This document shows, piece by piece, positions 34,726 to 44,519 of a stretch of 59,773 nt of DNA. Origin of the DNA: Paenibacillus sediminis. Its GTDB lineage: Bacteria > Bacillota > Bacilli > Paenibacillales > Paenibacillaceae. Location of the stretch: positions 1-59,773 of the forward strand of contig NZ_JAGGKP010000015.1 of NCBI RefSeq assembly GCF_017873765.1. Direction: 5' to 3'. The notes beneath the pieces were generated by a model. The model saw only the letters and a list, made by a program, of their open reading frames with translations, made no database searches and had not been told where the DNA came from. Numbering within the stretch: position 1 is the first letter of the stretch; every line of letters starts with the position of its first letter. A program made the translations under genes and the position numbers.

Positions 34726-37233
34726 ATGATGATGGATAAAAGAAATGTGATTTTGTTCCCGGGCAGCAAAGTCGCAAAGGGATTAATGCCTATCCAAAAA
34801 TTCATAAAGGACTGGAGGAAGTGGCCGATCATCCAAAAAACCAATCATGCATTGGCAGCCAATAAATGGGCATTTCTGCTTACAATCATGGGTTTTTTAC
34901 TAGGCAAGGCAATGATCCTTAATGAGCTTTTTCCTTTCGCGATGGCTTATTTCGGTGTCATGATGTTTTTACGCAGAGATTTAATTGTACCGATCGGAGC
35001 GGCAGTGCTGCTTGGGAGCTTCTTTGCTCCTCATATGGCGACTTGGATGGTTGCGGCAGAGCTGTTTATTTTTATATTGATTCATAAAGGGCTTGAAACG
35101 TATGAACATGCGGAATTATCATACGCCCCCATGATGGTATTTACTTCTGTATTTCTCGTTAACATCTTTAATGTGGTGCTTGGACCTTCTCTTACGTGGT
35201 ATAGCTTGATGATGATTACAATGGATGCCATTCTCAGCTTTGTGCTCACCTTGGTATTTACTCAAGCGATCCCGATGTTTACTTATCGCAAAAAGAATTA
35301 TACGCTGCGGAATGAAGAAATTTTATGTTTAATCATTTTACTGGCGTCTGTCATGACAGGTGCAGTCGGGTGGACGGTTTATTCGCTTTCGGCGGAACAT
35401 ATTTTGTCCAGATATTTAATTTTAATTTTTGCATTAGTAGGCGGTGCTCCGCTGGGCGCTTCTGTAGGTGTAATTACAGGACTCATTCTTAGCCTTGCGG
35501 ATTTGTCGGCCATTTATCAGATGAGTTTGCTAGCTTTTTCGGGTATGCTTGCCGGCATGCTTAAGGAAGGACGCAAGCTGACTGTATCACTCGGAATGCT
35601 GCTAGGTTCGTCCATTCTATCGATTTATTCCGCAGGAGCGGGAGATGTTATGATCTCCACTTGGGAGACGTGTGCCGCTATCACTTTATTCTTTATAACG
35701 CCAAAAGGGATTATCGCCATGATCGCCAGATACGTACCCGGCACCCAGGATTACTCCCATTCCCAGCACGAGTATGCTAAACGGATACGGGACCTTACAG
35801 CAGATCGGGTGACGCAGTTCTCGCAAATATTTAAACAGCTGTCCCGAAGCTTCGGTCAGCTTGCAACCGTCGGGGAGAATGTTGGAAGAGGTGAAGAATT
35901 AAATTATTTTATGAATGCTGTATCGGAGACGACGTGCGCTGGCTGCTATCGCCGCACCCAATGTTGGGACATGAAGTTTTATCAGACCTATAAATATATG
36001 ACCGATATGATGTCGTCCATCGAAGAAAATCCTGACATGACGAAGACGGATATCCCTGCAGAATGGAACCGAGTCTGTGCGAAACCGGATCAAGTGCTTG
36101 ATGTGATGAAGCAGCAATACGACTTATACAAGCATGATATGCACTGGAAACGGCAAATATTCGATAGCAGACATCTGGTTGCCGACCAACTGTCGGGTGT
36201 ATCTCAAGTGATGGAGGATTTGGCGAAGGAAATTAAGCGAGAAGGACAAGCCATGTATCAACAGGAAGAACAAATTCGTGAAGCTTTAGAAAGGCTCGGG
36301 CTGTCCATACATAGTGTCGATATTATCAGCTTAGATCAAGGCAGCGTAGAAATCGAAATTGTTCATGCTTTTATAAGGGGATACGACGAGTGCCGCAAAA
36401 TTATTGCGCCGCTGTTATCTGATATTGTGGGAGAACATATTGCGGTTATGAATGAGCGAATGTTAAGTTCGCGTGATGGTCTGCAGACGGTGACCTTTGG
36501 CTCAGCGAAGACATTCGAAATTGAGACAGGTGTGGCAGGAGCAGCGAAGAACGGGGATATGTTGTCTGGAGACAGCTACAGTATGGTTGATCTGCGAAGC
36601 GGGTGCTTTGCAGTAGCGCTCAGCGATGGAATGGGCAACGGGGAGAGGGCGCGTGCAGAGAGCAGCACTGCACTTAATATTTTGGAGCAGCTTCTTCAAT
36701 CGGGTATGAATGAGAAGCTGGCTATAAAATCGGTTAACTCCATCCTCATGCTTCGCTCTAAAGAAGAGATGTATGCGACGGTAGATATGGCGCTGATTGA
36801 CCAATATACTGCCGAAACAACATTTATGAAAATTGGCTCCTCACCTAGCTTTATTAAGCGGGGCGATGAAGTTATCGCGGTTACAGCGAGCAATTTGCCT
36901 ATTGGCATTATTCAAGATATCGAAGTCGATCTAATTACGATGAAGCTTCAGCCAGGGGATACTATCGTTATGCTGACGGATGGAATCTATGATGCTCCGG
37001 GTCATGCCGTAAATAAGGAGCTATGGATTAAACGTCTTATTCAAGAGATAGAATACGAGGACCCTCAGGAAATAGCGACCTGTCTGCTAGAACAAGTGAT
37101 TCGCTATCAGCAAAATCAAATTCATGATGATATGACGGTTGTCGTTGCCAGAATTGATCACAATCGTCCAGAATGGGCTACGCTTCGTGTGCCTGGCGTT
37201 GAAAGGCTAGAGCGGCCAAGAACAGTAAGCTAA
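34726..37233 (+). CDS. spoIIE: stage II sporulation protein E, PP2C-type phosphatase
   Basis: SpoIIE dephosphorylates SpoIIAA to activate sigma-F and takes part in the polar septum with FtsZ. The roughly 836 residues begin with a basic segment, then about ten transmembrane helices (about 45-330), a central FtsZ-interacting/oligomerisation region with a Cys cluster (TTCAGCYRRTQCW, about 400), and the C-terminal PPM phosphatase (about 590-830) with DGMGNGERARAES, VMLTDGIYDA and HDDMTVVVARI metal-site Asp residues. Three tandem ATG codons (34726, 34729, 34732) follow AGGTGG; I used the first, the second has the best spacing. Confidence 0.96.
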   Translation: MMMDKRNVILFPGSKVAKGLMPIQKFIKDWRKWPIIQKTNHALAANKWAFLLTIMGFLLGKAMILNELFPFAMAYFGVMMFLRRDLIVPIGAAVLLGSFFAPHMATWMVAAELFIFILIHKGLETYEHAELSYAPMMVFTSVFLVNIFNVVLGPSLTWYSLMMITMDAILSFVLTLVFTQAIPMFTYRKKNYTLRNEEILCLIILLASVMTGAVGWTVYSLSAEHILSRYLILIFALVGGAPLGASVGVITGLILSLADLSAIYQMSLLAFSGMLAGMLKEGRKLTVSLGMLLGSSILSIYSAGAGDVMISTWETCAAITLFFITPKGIIAMIARYVPGTQDYSHSQHEYAKRIRDLTADRVTQFSQIFKQLSRSFGQLATVGENVGRGEELNYFMNAVSETTCAGCYRRTQCWDMKFYQTYKYMTDMMSSIEENPDMTKTDIPAEWNRVCAKPDQVLDVMKQQYDLYKHDMHWKRQIFDSRHLVADQLSGVSQVMEDLAKEIKREGQAMYQQEEQIREALERLGLSIHSVDIISLDQGSVEIEIVHAFIRGYDECRKIIAPLLSDIVGEHIAVMNERMLSSRDGLQTVTFGSAKTFEIETGVAGAAKNGDMLSGDSYSMVDLRSGCFAVALSDGMGNGERARAESSTALNILEQLLQSGMNEKLAIKSVNSILMLRSKEEMYATVDMALIDQYTAETTFMKIGSSPSFIKRGDEVIAVTASNLPIGIIQDIEVDLITMKLQPGDTIVMLTDGIYDAPGHAVNKELWIKRLIQEIEYEDPQEIATCLLEQVIRYQQNQIHDDMTVVVARIDHNRPEWATLRVPGVERLERPRTVS

Positions 37234-37352
37234 GCGGGTGCTCTCATCTTCTCTCTTTCATAGTTTGAATATTCTCTGAAGTGGAAATGCTAGAGAATAA
37301 CAGACTGCGAAATAAATACGGAAATAAAAGAGAAGATTGGGAGGATCATCAC

Positions 37353-38093
37353 ATGAAACAAATACTGCTCATTACAGACGGTTGCTCCAATGTGGGCGTA
37401 AGCCCGGTACTCGCGGCTGCTCATGCGCTGAAGGAAGGCATAACGGTTAACGTCGTTGGGGTTATAGACTACGGAACGATTGGAGAGCTGGGAAGCATTG
37501 AAATTGCTGAAATCGCTAAAGCCGGCGGAGGGATCAGCAGAGTTGTAGGCACACCCCAGCTTGCACAAACGATGCAAATGATGACGCGTAAAACTGTCGT
37601 TCAAACGATACAACATGCCGTTCACAAAGAATTGACTCATATATTAGGAGACGGTTCGCTGGAAGATTTGCCGCCGCATCAGCGGGCTCAGGTTGTTGAA
37701 GTGGTAGATGAGCTGTCCGAGACAAGTCCGCTGCAGGTTGCGCTTCTGATTGACGCCAGCGCGAGCATGAAGCCGAAGCTTAGGTCTGTCGAGGATGCGG
37801 CTCGCGATTTAATGCTTAGTTTACAAGCAAGACAAGGGACGAGCCAGCTCGCTGTATTCCACTATCCCGGGAGACACAGCGGAGAAGAAGCAGTGCTCGA
37901 TTTAGACTGGACAGAGGATATTAGCCGCATCCATTCCTTATTTGGCAGGATCCAAATGAAGGGGGCTACGCCGACTGGACCAGCGATATTTAAGGTGATT
38001 GATTTTTATCAATATGGTACACTTAATAATAATCAAGCATGGAACGAAGAGATGATGAAAAGAGAAGGGATACTAGGTGACTACGTCGTTTAA
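37353..38093 (+). CDS. yabS: YabS-type von Willebrand factor A domain protein
   Basis: A 246-residue protein with vWA-like folds. The N-terminal part (KQILLITDGCSNVGVSPVLAAAHALKEG) looks like a degenerate vWA module, and the second (from about 125) has the MIDAS-type DxSxS as LIDASASM, followed by GATPTGPAI with the MIDAS Thr. No signal peptide. The function is unknown; it belongs to the sporulation-linked spoIIE-yabS-yabT run. ATG 37353 has GGGAGGAT 7 nt upstream, so I rejected the in-frame start at 37281. The stop lies 17 nt inside the kinase gene. Confidence 0.88.
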   Translation: MKQILLITDGCSNVGVSPVLAAAHALKEGITVNVVGVIDYGTIGELGSIEIAEIAKAGGGISRVVGTPQLAQTMQMMTRKTVVQTIQHAVHKELTHILGDGSLEDLPPHQRAQVVEVVDELSETSPLQVALLIDASASMKPKLRSVEDAARDLMLSLQARQGTSQLAVFHYPGRHSGEEAVLDLDWTEDISRIHSLFGRIQMKGATPTGPAIFKVIDFYQYGTLNNNQAWNEEMMKREGILGDYVV

Positions 38094-39036
38094 AACCACC
38101 TTTTCCCCAGGGACGATTATTGTCGGCAAGTGGAGGCGCAGTCGGTACTATATACATCGCATGCTAGGCCAAGGTGCGAATGGGATGGTCTACCTTGTAC
38201 AGAAAGTAGGCACGAGACAATTGTACGCTCTTAAAATGGGCTACGAAACGGTTGACCTGCAGTCCGAGATCAATGTGCTTCATTCGCTTCAGGGGCAAAA
38301 ACATTACAAGACGTCAAGAAAGCAGGGCCATGATCAGCATGCATCCTCTTTTCTTGTAGAAGTAGATGATTTTACTTCGGATAACAAGGAAATTCCTTTC
38401 TATGTGATGCGGTATGTTAAAGGCGTACCTATTCATGCTTTTTTGGAAAAAAAGGAAAGAGAATGGCTTGGTTTCGTCGGTTTAAGTCTGCTTGAAAAGC
38501 TGCAACAATTACATGATGGCGGCTGGGTATTCGGTGATCTTAAACCGGATAATGTTCTTGTGTCTGAATATGGACATGTTGAACTGATTGACTATGGCGG
38601 TGTAAGCAGTATCGGACGGAGTATTAAGCAGTTCACCGAACGATACGATCGCGGTTACTGGAACGCAGGCAGCCGAACTGCGGATGAAGGGTATGACTTG
38701 TTCTCGTTTGCTTTGCTATGTCTTAATTTGCTGTATGATGAAGGATTCAAGAAAGTGACGAATCAGCAGCTGCCGCAAGCTCGAAGCACGCAGGATTTAC
38801 TTGGGCTGCTGGGCCATCCTAACGTCCACCCTTATGCCAAATGGCTTAGGAAAGCGATACTCCATGAGTTTGCAGATACGACTGAAGCGATAACCAGTTG
38901 GAAGAGAGATGTCTATCCGGCAGCCGTAAAGTTAAAGTCAAAGCAAACACATGTTACTCCTAGGTGGCTCAAAAGCGCCTTTGCTTTCTCCATCATCATG
39001 CTCTGCTGCGCTATTTATTTTGTAGTGCGATTTTAA
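38077..39036 (+). CDS. yabT: YabT-type Hanks Ser/Thr protein kinase, membrane-anchored
   Basis: A 319-residue kinase. It shows a glycine loop GQGANGMVY (31-39), catalytic Lys53 (YALKMG), the catalytic loop FGDLKPDN with Asp154, and DYGG (172-175) in place of DFG. The usual Arg before the catalytic Asp is Gly, so it is a non-RD kinase. One C-terminal transmembrane segment (about 300-317) anchors the kinase domain to the inner face. B. subtilis YabT is a forespore kinase stimulated by DNA that acts on RecA and other proteins; this is the inferred role. GTG start with AGAAGGGA at 6 nt, overlapping yabS by 17 nt. Confidence 0.9.
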   Translation: MTTSFKTTFSPGTIIVGKWRRSRYYIHRMLGQGANGMVYLVQKVGTRQLYALKMGYETVDLQSEINVLHSLQGQKHYKTSRKQGHDQHASSFLVEVDDFTSDNKEIPFYVMRYVKGVPIHAFLEKKEREWLGFVGLSLLEKLQQLHDGGWVFGDLKPDNVLVSEYGHVELIDYGGVSSIGRSIKQFTERYDRGYWNAGSRTADEGYDLFSFALLCLNLLYDEGFKKVTNQQLPQARSTQDLLGLLGHPNVHPYAKWLRKAILHEFADTTEAITSWKRDVYPAAVKLKSKQTHVTPRWLKSAFAFSIIMLCCAIYFVVRF

Positions 39037-39080
39037 TTTATACATTGATCAATGCTAACTAGAGAAGAAGGGGAGAACAG

Positions 39081-40517
39081 ATGGGTGACCTTAAGATGTA
39101 CACCATGGCAGAACAGGTGCGTAAAACCGCACAGGCATATCATTTATGGTCTCCCCATGACCGTATTATAGTCGCAGTATCCGGCGGGCCGGATTCTGTG
39201 ACTCTTTTGCATGTTCTGCACTATATTGCTCGGACAGACACACCTCTTGAACTGATATGCGCGCATGTAAACCATAGTTTTCGGGGTGCTGAATCGGATG
39301 CAGAGGCAGAGATGGTTAGGGAAACGGCATTCAAGCTCGGTATTCCGTTCGAACTCGCAGTCATCGATGTGCCCGCATATATGAAGGAAAGCGGGAAGGG
39401 CACACAGCTTGCCGCCCGCGAGAAAAGGTATCAGTTTCTGTTAGATGTTGCGGATAAATATAAAGCGCAGTCCATTGCGCTTGCTCATCATGCCGATGAT
39501 CAGGCGGAAACGGTATTGATGCGTCTCCTTCGCGGCTCAGGGCCAACGGGACTTGCCGGCATGAAGATCAAACGGCGTGAAAAAAATGTGGAACTTATTA
39601 GGCCGTTTCTACGTATATACAAATCAGACCTGATCGAACTCTGTGAAGCTGAGGGTTTTTCTTACGTAATTGACAGCAGCAACCTGTCCAATAAATATGC
39701 TCGAAATGAGATTAGATTGGATGTGCTTCCCTTTTTGGGGAAATATAATAGACAACTGCCCCAATCTCTGAATCGTCTTGCCGAGGTTATTGGAGAAGAA
39801 GACGATTATATGAGTCAGTCCGCAAAGGCGCTGTTTGATCAAATTGTGACTGCGAGCGGCCGTGGATATGCTCTGTCAGCTCGCTCCTTTACCGGACTAC
39901 ATGTTGCTTTACAACGGAGGTTGATTCAACTAATATTAAATTATCTTTCATTAAATACGGAAGACATCGATTTTGTGAAAATCGAGGCTGTGCGCAGTGG
40001 AATCATCCAAGAGATGCCCACTACATGGAGCCTTGATTTAGGGGGCGGCTTACGCTGTGTACGTGAATATGATCACGTGTCTTTTCTCCCGGATTGTTCG
40101 GCGGATCAAGACATCTTTACATACACATTAGAGCGAAAGTCCACGATCCTATCCTTGGGTTCAATACAGCGAAGCTTAGTTACAGAACTTCGCAGTCATG
40201 AAAGCAAGGAAAATTCGGAAATAATACACTCGAAGAACGAAGCAATATTTGATGCGGACAAACTGAATTTTCCACTTACAGTGCGTTCGCGTTTGCCCGG
40301 TGATGTAATGAAGGTCATGGGATTAAACGGCAGCAAAAAGGTAAAAGATATTTTCATCGATGATAAGATACCTCCATCCATGCGCCATCAAATTCCTATT
40401 GTTACAGACGCTTCGGGAACAATATTGTGGATTCCAGGGGTAAGGCGATCCGTGCATGCTGCAGTTACGCAGCAGACAACTTCCATATTATATATGCGTT
40501 TGGAAGATATTCGGTAA
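39081..40517 (+). CDS. tilS: tRNA(Ile) lysidine synthetase
   Basis: Ligates lysine to C34 of tRNA(Ile2) so that it reads AUA codons; essential. The 478 residues have the PP-loop SGGPDS (34-39), LAHHADDQAETVLMRLLRG, and the C-terminal substrate-binding domain with RLPGDVM and KKVKDIFIDDKIPPSMR. ATG has AAGAAGGGG upstream. It opens the conserved tilS-hprT-ftsH trio. Confidence 0.95.
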   Translation: MGDLKMYTMAEQVRKTAQAYHLWSPHDRIIVAVSGGPDSVTLLHVLHYIARTDTPLELICAHVNHSFRGAESDAEAEMVRETAFKLGIPFELAVIDVPAYMKESGKGTQLAAREKRYQFLLDVADKYKAQSIALAHHADDQAETVLMRLLRGSGPTGLAGMKIKRREKNVELIRPFLRIYKSDLIELCEAEGFSYVIDSSNLSNKYARNEIRLDVLPFLGKYNRQLPQSLNRLAEVIGEEDDYMSQSAKALFDQIVTASGRGYALSARSFTGLHVALQRRLIQLILNYLSLNTEDIDFVKIEAVRSGIIQEMPTTWSLDLGGGLRCVREYDHVSFLPDCSADQDIFTYTLERKSTILSLGSIQRSLVTELRSHESKENSEIIHSKNEAIFDADKLNFPLTVRSRLPGDVMKVMGLNGSKKVKDIFIDDKIPPSMRHQIPIVTDASGTILWIPGVRRSVHAAVTQQTTSILYMRLEDIR

Positions 40518-40580
40518 GCAAGACGATCAGTAATCGTCAAAGTAAGCATTTCATAGTATAACGGTAGGGGGTTCACTTAG

Positions 40581-41123
40581 TTGCAGAACGATATTCAAGA
40601 AGTACTTATTAGTGAGGAACAGATTCAAGAGATGGTTAAAGAACTTGGCGAGAAGCTAAGCGTTGAATACGAGGGTCGTAATCCTCTTGTTATTTGCGTG
40701 CTTAAAGGCGCATTTGTATTTATGGCTGATTTAATTAAACGGATTACTGTGCCGATCGAAATTGATTTTATGGCAGTATCCAGCTACGGGGCGTCTACCA
40801 AATCATCAGGTGTTGTTAAAATCATTAAAGATTTGGACGTATCTGTTGAGGGCCGTGATGTACTTATTGTTGAAGACATTATCGACAGCGGACTTACGCT
40901 CAGCTACTTGATTAATGATGTGCTGAAACGCCGCAATGCCAAATCCATTCGTGTAGTTACTTTATTTGATAAACCAGCCCGCCGGACAGTCGATCTTCAA
41001 GCTGATTTCACTGGATTTGTACTGCCGGATGCCTTCGTGGTAGGATATGGATTGGATTATGCAGAGAAATACCGTAACCTCCCTTATATCGGAATCCTGA
41101 AGCCGGAAGTCTACTCCAGCTAA
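40581..41123 (+). CDS. hprT: hypoxanthine phosphoribosyltransferase
   Basis: Salvages hypoxanthine and guanine with PRPP. The 180 residues have [15 protein letters not shown], the flexible loop [11 protein letters not shown] and the PRPP motif [13 protein letters not shown], then [20 protein letters not shown]. The start is TTG with AGGGGG about 10 nt upstream. In B. subtilis HprT binds TilS and both help activate ftsH, so the gene order may be functional. Confidence 0.95.
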   Translation: MQNDIQEVLISEEQIQEMVKELGEKLSVEYEGRNPLVICVLKGAFVFMADLIKRITVPIEIDFMAVSSYGASTKSSGVVKIIKDLDVSVEGRDVLIVEDIIDSGLTLSYLINDVLKRRNAKSIRVVTLFDKPARRTVDLQADFTGFVLPDAFVVGYGLDYAEKYRNLPYIGILKPEVYSS

Positions 41124-41166
41124 TCATGATCTAACTTATGCAGGATTACCGCTTCTGCCACCTCTG

Positions 41167-41196
41167 TTGAGATGGTAAGACAGGCTATGGTAAAAT
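41167..41196 (+). promoter_or_regulatory. candidate sigma-A promoter of ftsH
   Basis: TTGAGA (41167-41172), an 18-bp spacer ending TGG, and TAAAAT (41191-41196), giving an extended -10 TGGTAAAAT, 30 nt before the ATG. Confidence 0.6.
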
Positions 41197-41225
41197 AACT
41201 AAAGTGTCTTGAGAGGAGGTAGGGG

Positions 41226-43220
41226 ATGAATCGGTTCATCCGTAATTCTGGTTTTTATCTAATTCTTTTTTTAGTCGTGGTGGGCATTGTCCAATTCGTC
41301 AGCAGCGGCAACGATGCAGCGGATAACCCAAGTTACGACCAGTTCCGTACTCAGTTGACTAGCAATAATATCGAGAAGATGACCGTACAGTTTGACGGTT
41401 ACGCTTACCTCGTTAGCGGTGAATATAGAAAACCGAGCGCAAATGCGAAGTCGGATAAGTTTACGACCTATATTCCTTATGATCCTGGAGTCGTAGCTGA
41501 GCTAACGAATTATAGTGAGAAAAATAAATTCACACTTGATTGGAAGAAAATGCAGGGTGAAAGCATCTGGCTCACCTTCTTAACTTCCATTGTTCCGTTA
41601 GTCATTATGTTCATTCTCTTCTTCTTCCTATTCAACCAAGCACAAGGCGGCGGCGGTAAAGTGATGAACTTTGGGAAAAGCCGTGCCCGCTTATATAATG
41701 AAGAGAAGAAACGAGTTACCTTTGAAGATGTGGCTGGTGCCGACGAAGAGAAGCAAGAGCTCGTTGAAGTTGTTGAGTTCTTGAAAGATCCTCGTAAGTT
41801 CAATGCGGTCGGTGCACGTATTCCTAAAGGTGTTCTCCTTGTAGGACCTCCGGGTACAGGTAAAACACTCCTTGCACGTGCTGTTGCGGGTGAAGCGGGT
41901 GTGCCATTCTTCAGTATTTCCGGTTCTGACTTTGTAGAAATGTTTGTCGGTGTCGGTGCTTCTCGGGTTCGCGATTTGTTCGAGAACGCGAAGAAGAACG
42001 CGCCATGTATTATATTTATTGACGAAATTGACGCCGTAGGTCGTCAGCGCGGTGCTGGACTTGGCGGCGGACATGACGAACGCGAACAGACACTAAATCA
42101 ATTGCTCGTTGAAATGGACGGCTTCGGTGCGAACGAAGGCATTATCATTATCGCAGCAACGAACCGTGCAGATATTCTTGACCCAGCGCTTCTCCGTCCG
42201 GGTCGGTTTGACCGTCAAATTACGGTCGATCGTCCAGATGTGAAAGGCCGTGAAGCGGTGCTCAAAGTTCATTCTCGCAACAAACCGCTGACCAAAGATG
42301 TGAAGCTTGATGTCATCGCTAAACGGACAACAGGATTTTCCGGTGCAGATCTGGAAAACTTGCTTAACGAAGCTGCTCTTCTTGCAGCTCGCAGAAACCG
42401 TAAAGATATTTCAATGGCCGAAATTGATGAATCGATTGACCGTGTCATCGTCGGAACTGAGAAACGCAGCCGCGTCATCAGCGACCGTGAGAAACGGATT
42501 GTCGCTTATCACGAAGCAGGTCATACGATTGTAGGTTATTACCTAGAACATGCGGACATGGTGCACAAAGTAACGATTATTCCTCGCGGCCGTGCCGGCG
42601 GATATGTTATTATGCTTCCGAAGGAAGACCGTATGCTCGTGACGAAGCAGGAGCTCCTTGATCGTGTAACGGGATTACTCGGCGGACGTGTAGCCGAAGA
42701 ACTGTTCATCGGTGAAATCGGTACAGGTGCGTACAGTGACTTCCAACAAGCAACGGGCATCGTGCGCAGCATGATTATGGAATATGGTATGAGCGAGAAG
42801 TTAGGACCATTGCAATTTGGCAGCACGCAAGGTCAAGTATTCTTGGGCCGCGATATTGGTCATGAGCAGAATTACAGTGATTCGATTGCTTATGAGATCG
42901 ACCAAGAAATGCAGCGCTTCATCAATGAATGTTATGAAAAATGTAAGCAGCTCCTTACTGAGCATTCTAAAGAGGTTCACCTTATCGCTCAAACTTTACT
43001 TGAAAGAGAAACGCTTGACTTCCAGCAAATCGCCGACCTTATTGAGAAAGGTTCTATAACAGAAGATGGCGAAGGTAATAGCGGAACTCCTGAAAGCGGC
43101 GAACCAATTATCGATACGATCGGTGATGTTAGAGTTCGTATTCAAAGTAAAGATGATGAACCAGCTCGGCCTGATGTTCCTACCGATGATGATCCGAATT
43201 CAGACAATAGACCATCATAA
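41226..43220 (+). CDS. ftsH: ATP-dependent zinc metalloprotease FtsH
   Basis: A membrane-bound AAA+ protease that removes damaged membrane proteins and, in Bacillus, Spo0E and SpoVM. The 664 residues have two transmembrane helices (about 9-26 and 113-136) around an extracellular loop, Walker A GPPGTGKT (207-214), Walker [12 protein letters not shown], the SRH with arginine fingers ([13 protein letters not shown]), and the zinc site HEAGH near 430. The acidic/Pro-rich tail is typical. ATG follows GAGAGGAGGTAGGGG. A strong terminator ends the gene. Confidence 0.97.
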   Translation: MNRFIRNSGFYLILFLVVVGIVQFVSSGNDAADNPSYDQFRTQLTSNNIEKMTVQFDGYAYLVSGEYRKPSANAKSDKFTTYIPYDPGVVAELTNYSEKNKFTLDWKKMQGESIWLTFLTSIVPLVIMFILFFFLFNQAQGGGGKVMNFGKSRARLYNEEKKRVTFEDVAGADEEKQELVEVVEFLKDPRKFNAVGARIPKGVLLVGPPGTGKTLLARAVAGEAGVPFFSISGSDFVEMFVGVGASRVRDLFENAKKNAPCIIFIDEIDAVGRQRGAGLGGGHDEREQTLNQLLVEMDGFGANEGIIIIAATNRADILDPALLRPGRFDRQITVDRPDVKGREAVLKVHSRNKPLTKDVKLDVIAKRTTGFSGADLENLLNEAALLAARRNRKDISMAEIDESIDRVIVGTEKRSRVISDREKRIVAYHEAGHTIVGYYLEHADMVHKVTIIPRGRAGGYVIMLPKEDRMLVTKQELLDRVTGLLGGRVAEELFIGEIGTGAYSDFQQATGIVRSMIMEYGMSEKLGPLQFGSTQGQVFLGRDIGHEQNYSDSIAYEIDQEMQRFINECYEKCKQLLTEHSKEVHLIAQTLLERETLDFQQIADLIEKGSITEDGEGNSGTPESGEPIIDTIGDVRVRIQSKDDEPARPDVPTDDDPNSDNRPS

Positions 43221-43260
43221 TGCATCTTAAATTGGCATAAAATTTATAAGCAATATATAG

Positions 43261-43302
43261 AAAATCCGGAAGCACGCCAAGTGCTTTCCGGATTTTTCTT
43301 CA
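43261..43302 (+). terminator. rho-independent terminator after ftsH
   Basis: AAAATCCGGAAGCAC (43261-43275) pairs with GTGCTTTCCGGATTTT (43281-43296) with one bulged base, then T residues. Confidence 0.94.
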
Positions 43303-43352
43303 TATAATGTATTAACCTTTGAATACTTGTGTCTGCCCTATTTACCAATTCA

Positions 43353-43381
43353 TTGACAGGTGCTTTAACGTTGTGTACATT
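43353..43381 (+). promoter_or_regulatory. sigma-A promoter of the nadABC-coaX unit
   Basis: TTGACA (43353-43358), a 17-bp spacer and TACATT (43376-43381), about 160 nt before the nadA start. The rest of the 43303-43540 gap shows no recognised operator or riboswitch. Confidence 0.75.
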
Positions 43382-43540
43382 AATTGAGTGAACGGCAACA
43401 GCTAAGTTAAAAAGCATTAGTAATACCCTGCACCTAGGTTCCTACAGATACGCAGTTATTATGAAAATGTATACCAATATTTCATATGACAGAGAGATCA
43501 TGAGCGTTTCATTCACGATCTTTAAAGGAGAGGGTAGTCA

Positions 43541-44479
43541 TTGGAAGCTTTAGCATTAGAGCGTAAAGCCGGGCAGAATCGTGAGCTGCGTGAGCGTCTT
43601 ATGGAATTAAAAAAAGAACGAAACGCGATTATATTAGCGCATTATTATCAGCGTGATGAAATTCAAGAAGTAGCTGACTTTCGAGGAGATTCTTTCTTAT
43701 TAGCACAAAAAGCCGCACAGACAGATGCAGATGTGATCGTTTTTTGCGGTGTTCACTTTATGGGCGAAAGCGCCAAAATATTAGCTCCGAATAAAACAGT
43801 GCTTATTCCCGATGAGCGAGCAGGATGTCCAATGGCGGACATGGTTAACGTTGATGGGCTCCGGAAGCTTAAAGCTCAGCATCCTAATGCTAAAGTGGTT
43901 ACATATATTAATTCATCTGCAGAAGTGAAATCAGAGACTGATATTTGCTGCACTTCGTCTAATGCCGTGAAAGTGATACAGTCTATCGATTCTGATGAAA
44001 TTATCTGGGTACCTGACAAAAACTTAGGTCATTATGTTCAGCAGCATACCGATAAGAAGCTCATTATATGGGAAGGGTATTGCAACACGCACGACATGTT
44101 GACCGTCAAAGATGTCATTGAAATGAAGGCGAAATATCCAAATTCTAAGTTTGTTGTACATCCGGAGTGTCGTCCAGAAGTTGTTGCTATGGGTGATTTT
44201 GTAGGAAGTACAACCGCCATTATAGATTATTGCAAAAAATCCGATTGTAAAGAATTTATCGTAGGTACGGAAGACGGAACGGGATACCAGTTACGACTTG
44301 ATAGTCCTCATAAAACATTTCATTTTGCAACCAAATATCTTGTTTGTCCGAATATGAAGGTCAATAACTTGAAGAAATTAGTAAAATGCTTGGAAACAAT
44401 GAAACCGCAAATATATGTGCCTCCTGTCGTTGCTGATAAAGCTAGAAAATCTTTAGAGCGCATGTTACAAGTTCAGTAG
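43541..44479 (+). CDS. nadA: quinolinate synthase
   Basis: Condenses iminoaspartate and dihydroxyacetone phosphate to quinolinate; needs a [4Fe-4S] cluster. The 312 residues have AHYYQRDEIQEVADFRGDS and the three cluster Cys in their family contexts: Cys96 (AGCPMADM), Cys210 (VHPECRPEV) and Cys269 (LVCPNMK). The start is TTG with AAAGGAGAGGG upstream. It heads a nadA-nadB-nadC-coaX cluster inserted between ftsH and hslO, which in B. subtilis holds only coaX; B. subtilis keeps the nad genes at another site. Confidence 0.95.
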   Translation: MEALALERKAGQNRELRERLMELKKERNAIILAHYYQRDEIQEVADFRGDSFLLAQKAAQTDADVIVFCGVHFMGESAKILAPNKTVLIPDERAGCPMADMVNVDGLRKLKAQHPNAKVVTYINSSAEVKSETDICCTSSNAVKVIQSIDSDEIIWVPDKNLGHYVQQHTDKKLIIWEGYCNTHDMLTVKDVIEMKAKYPNSKFVVHPECRPEVVAMGDFVGSTTAIIDYCKKSDCKEFIVGTEDGTGYQLRLDSPHKTFHFATKYLVCPNMKVNNLKKLVKCLETMKPQIYVPPVVADKARKSLERMLQVQ

Positions 44480-44519
44480 CATGCGCTACTCTCTTGTCTA
44501 AGATAGGGTGGTAGGCGGA

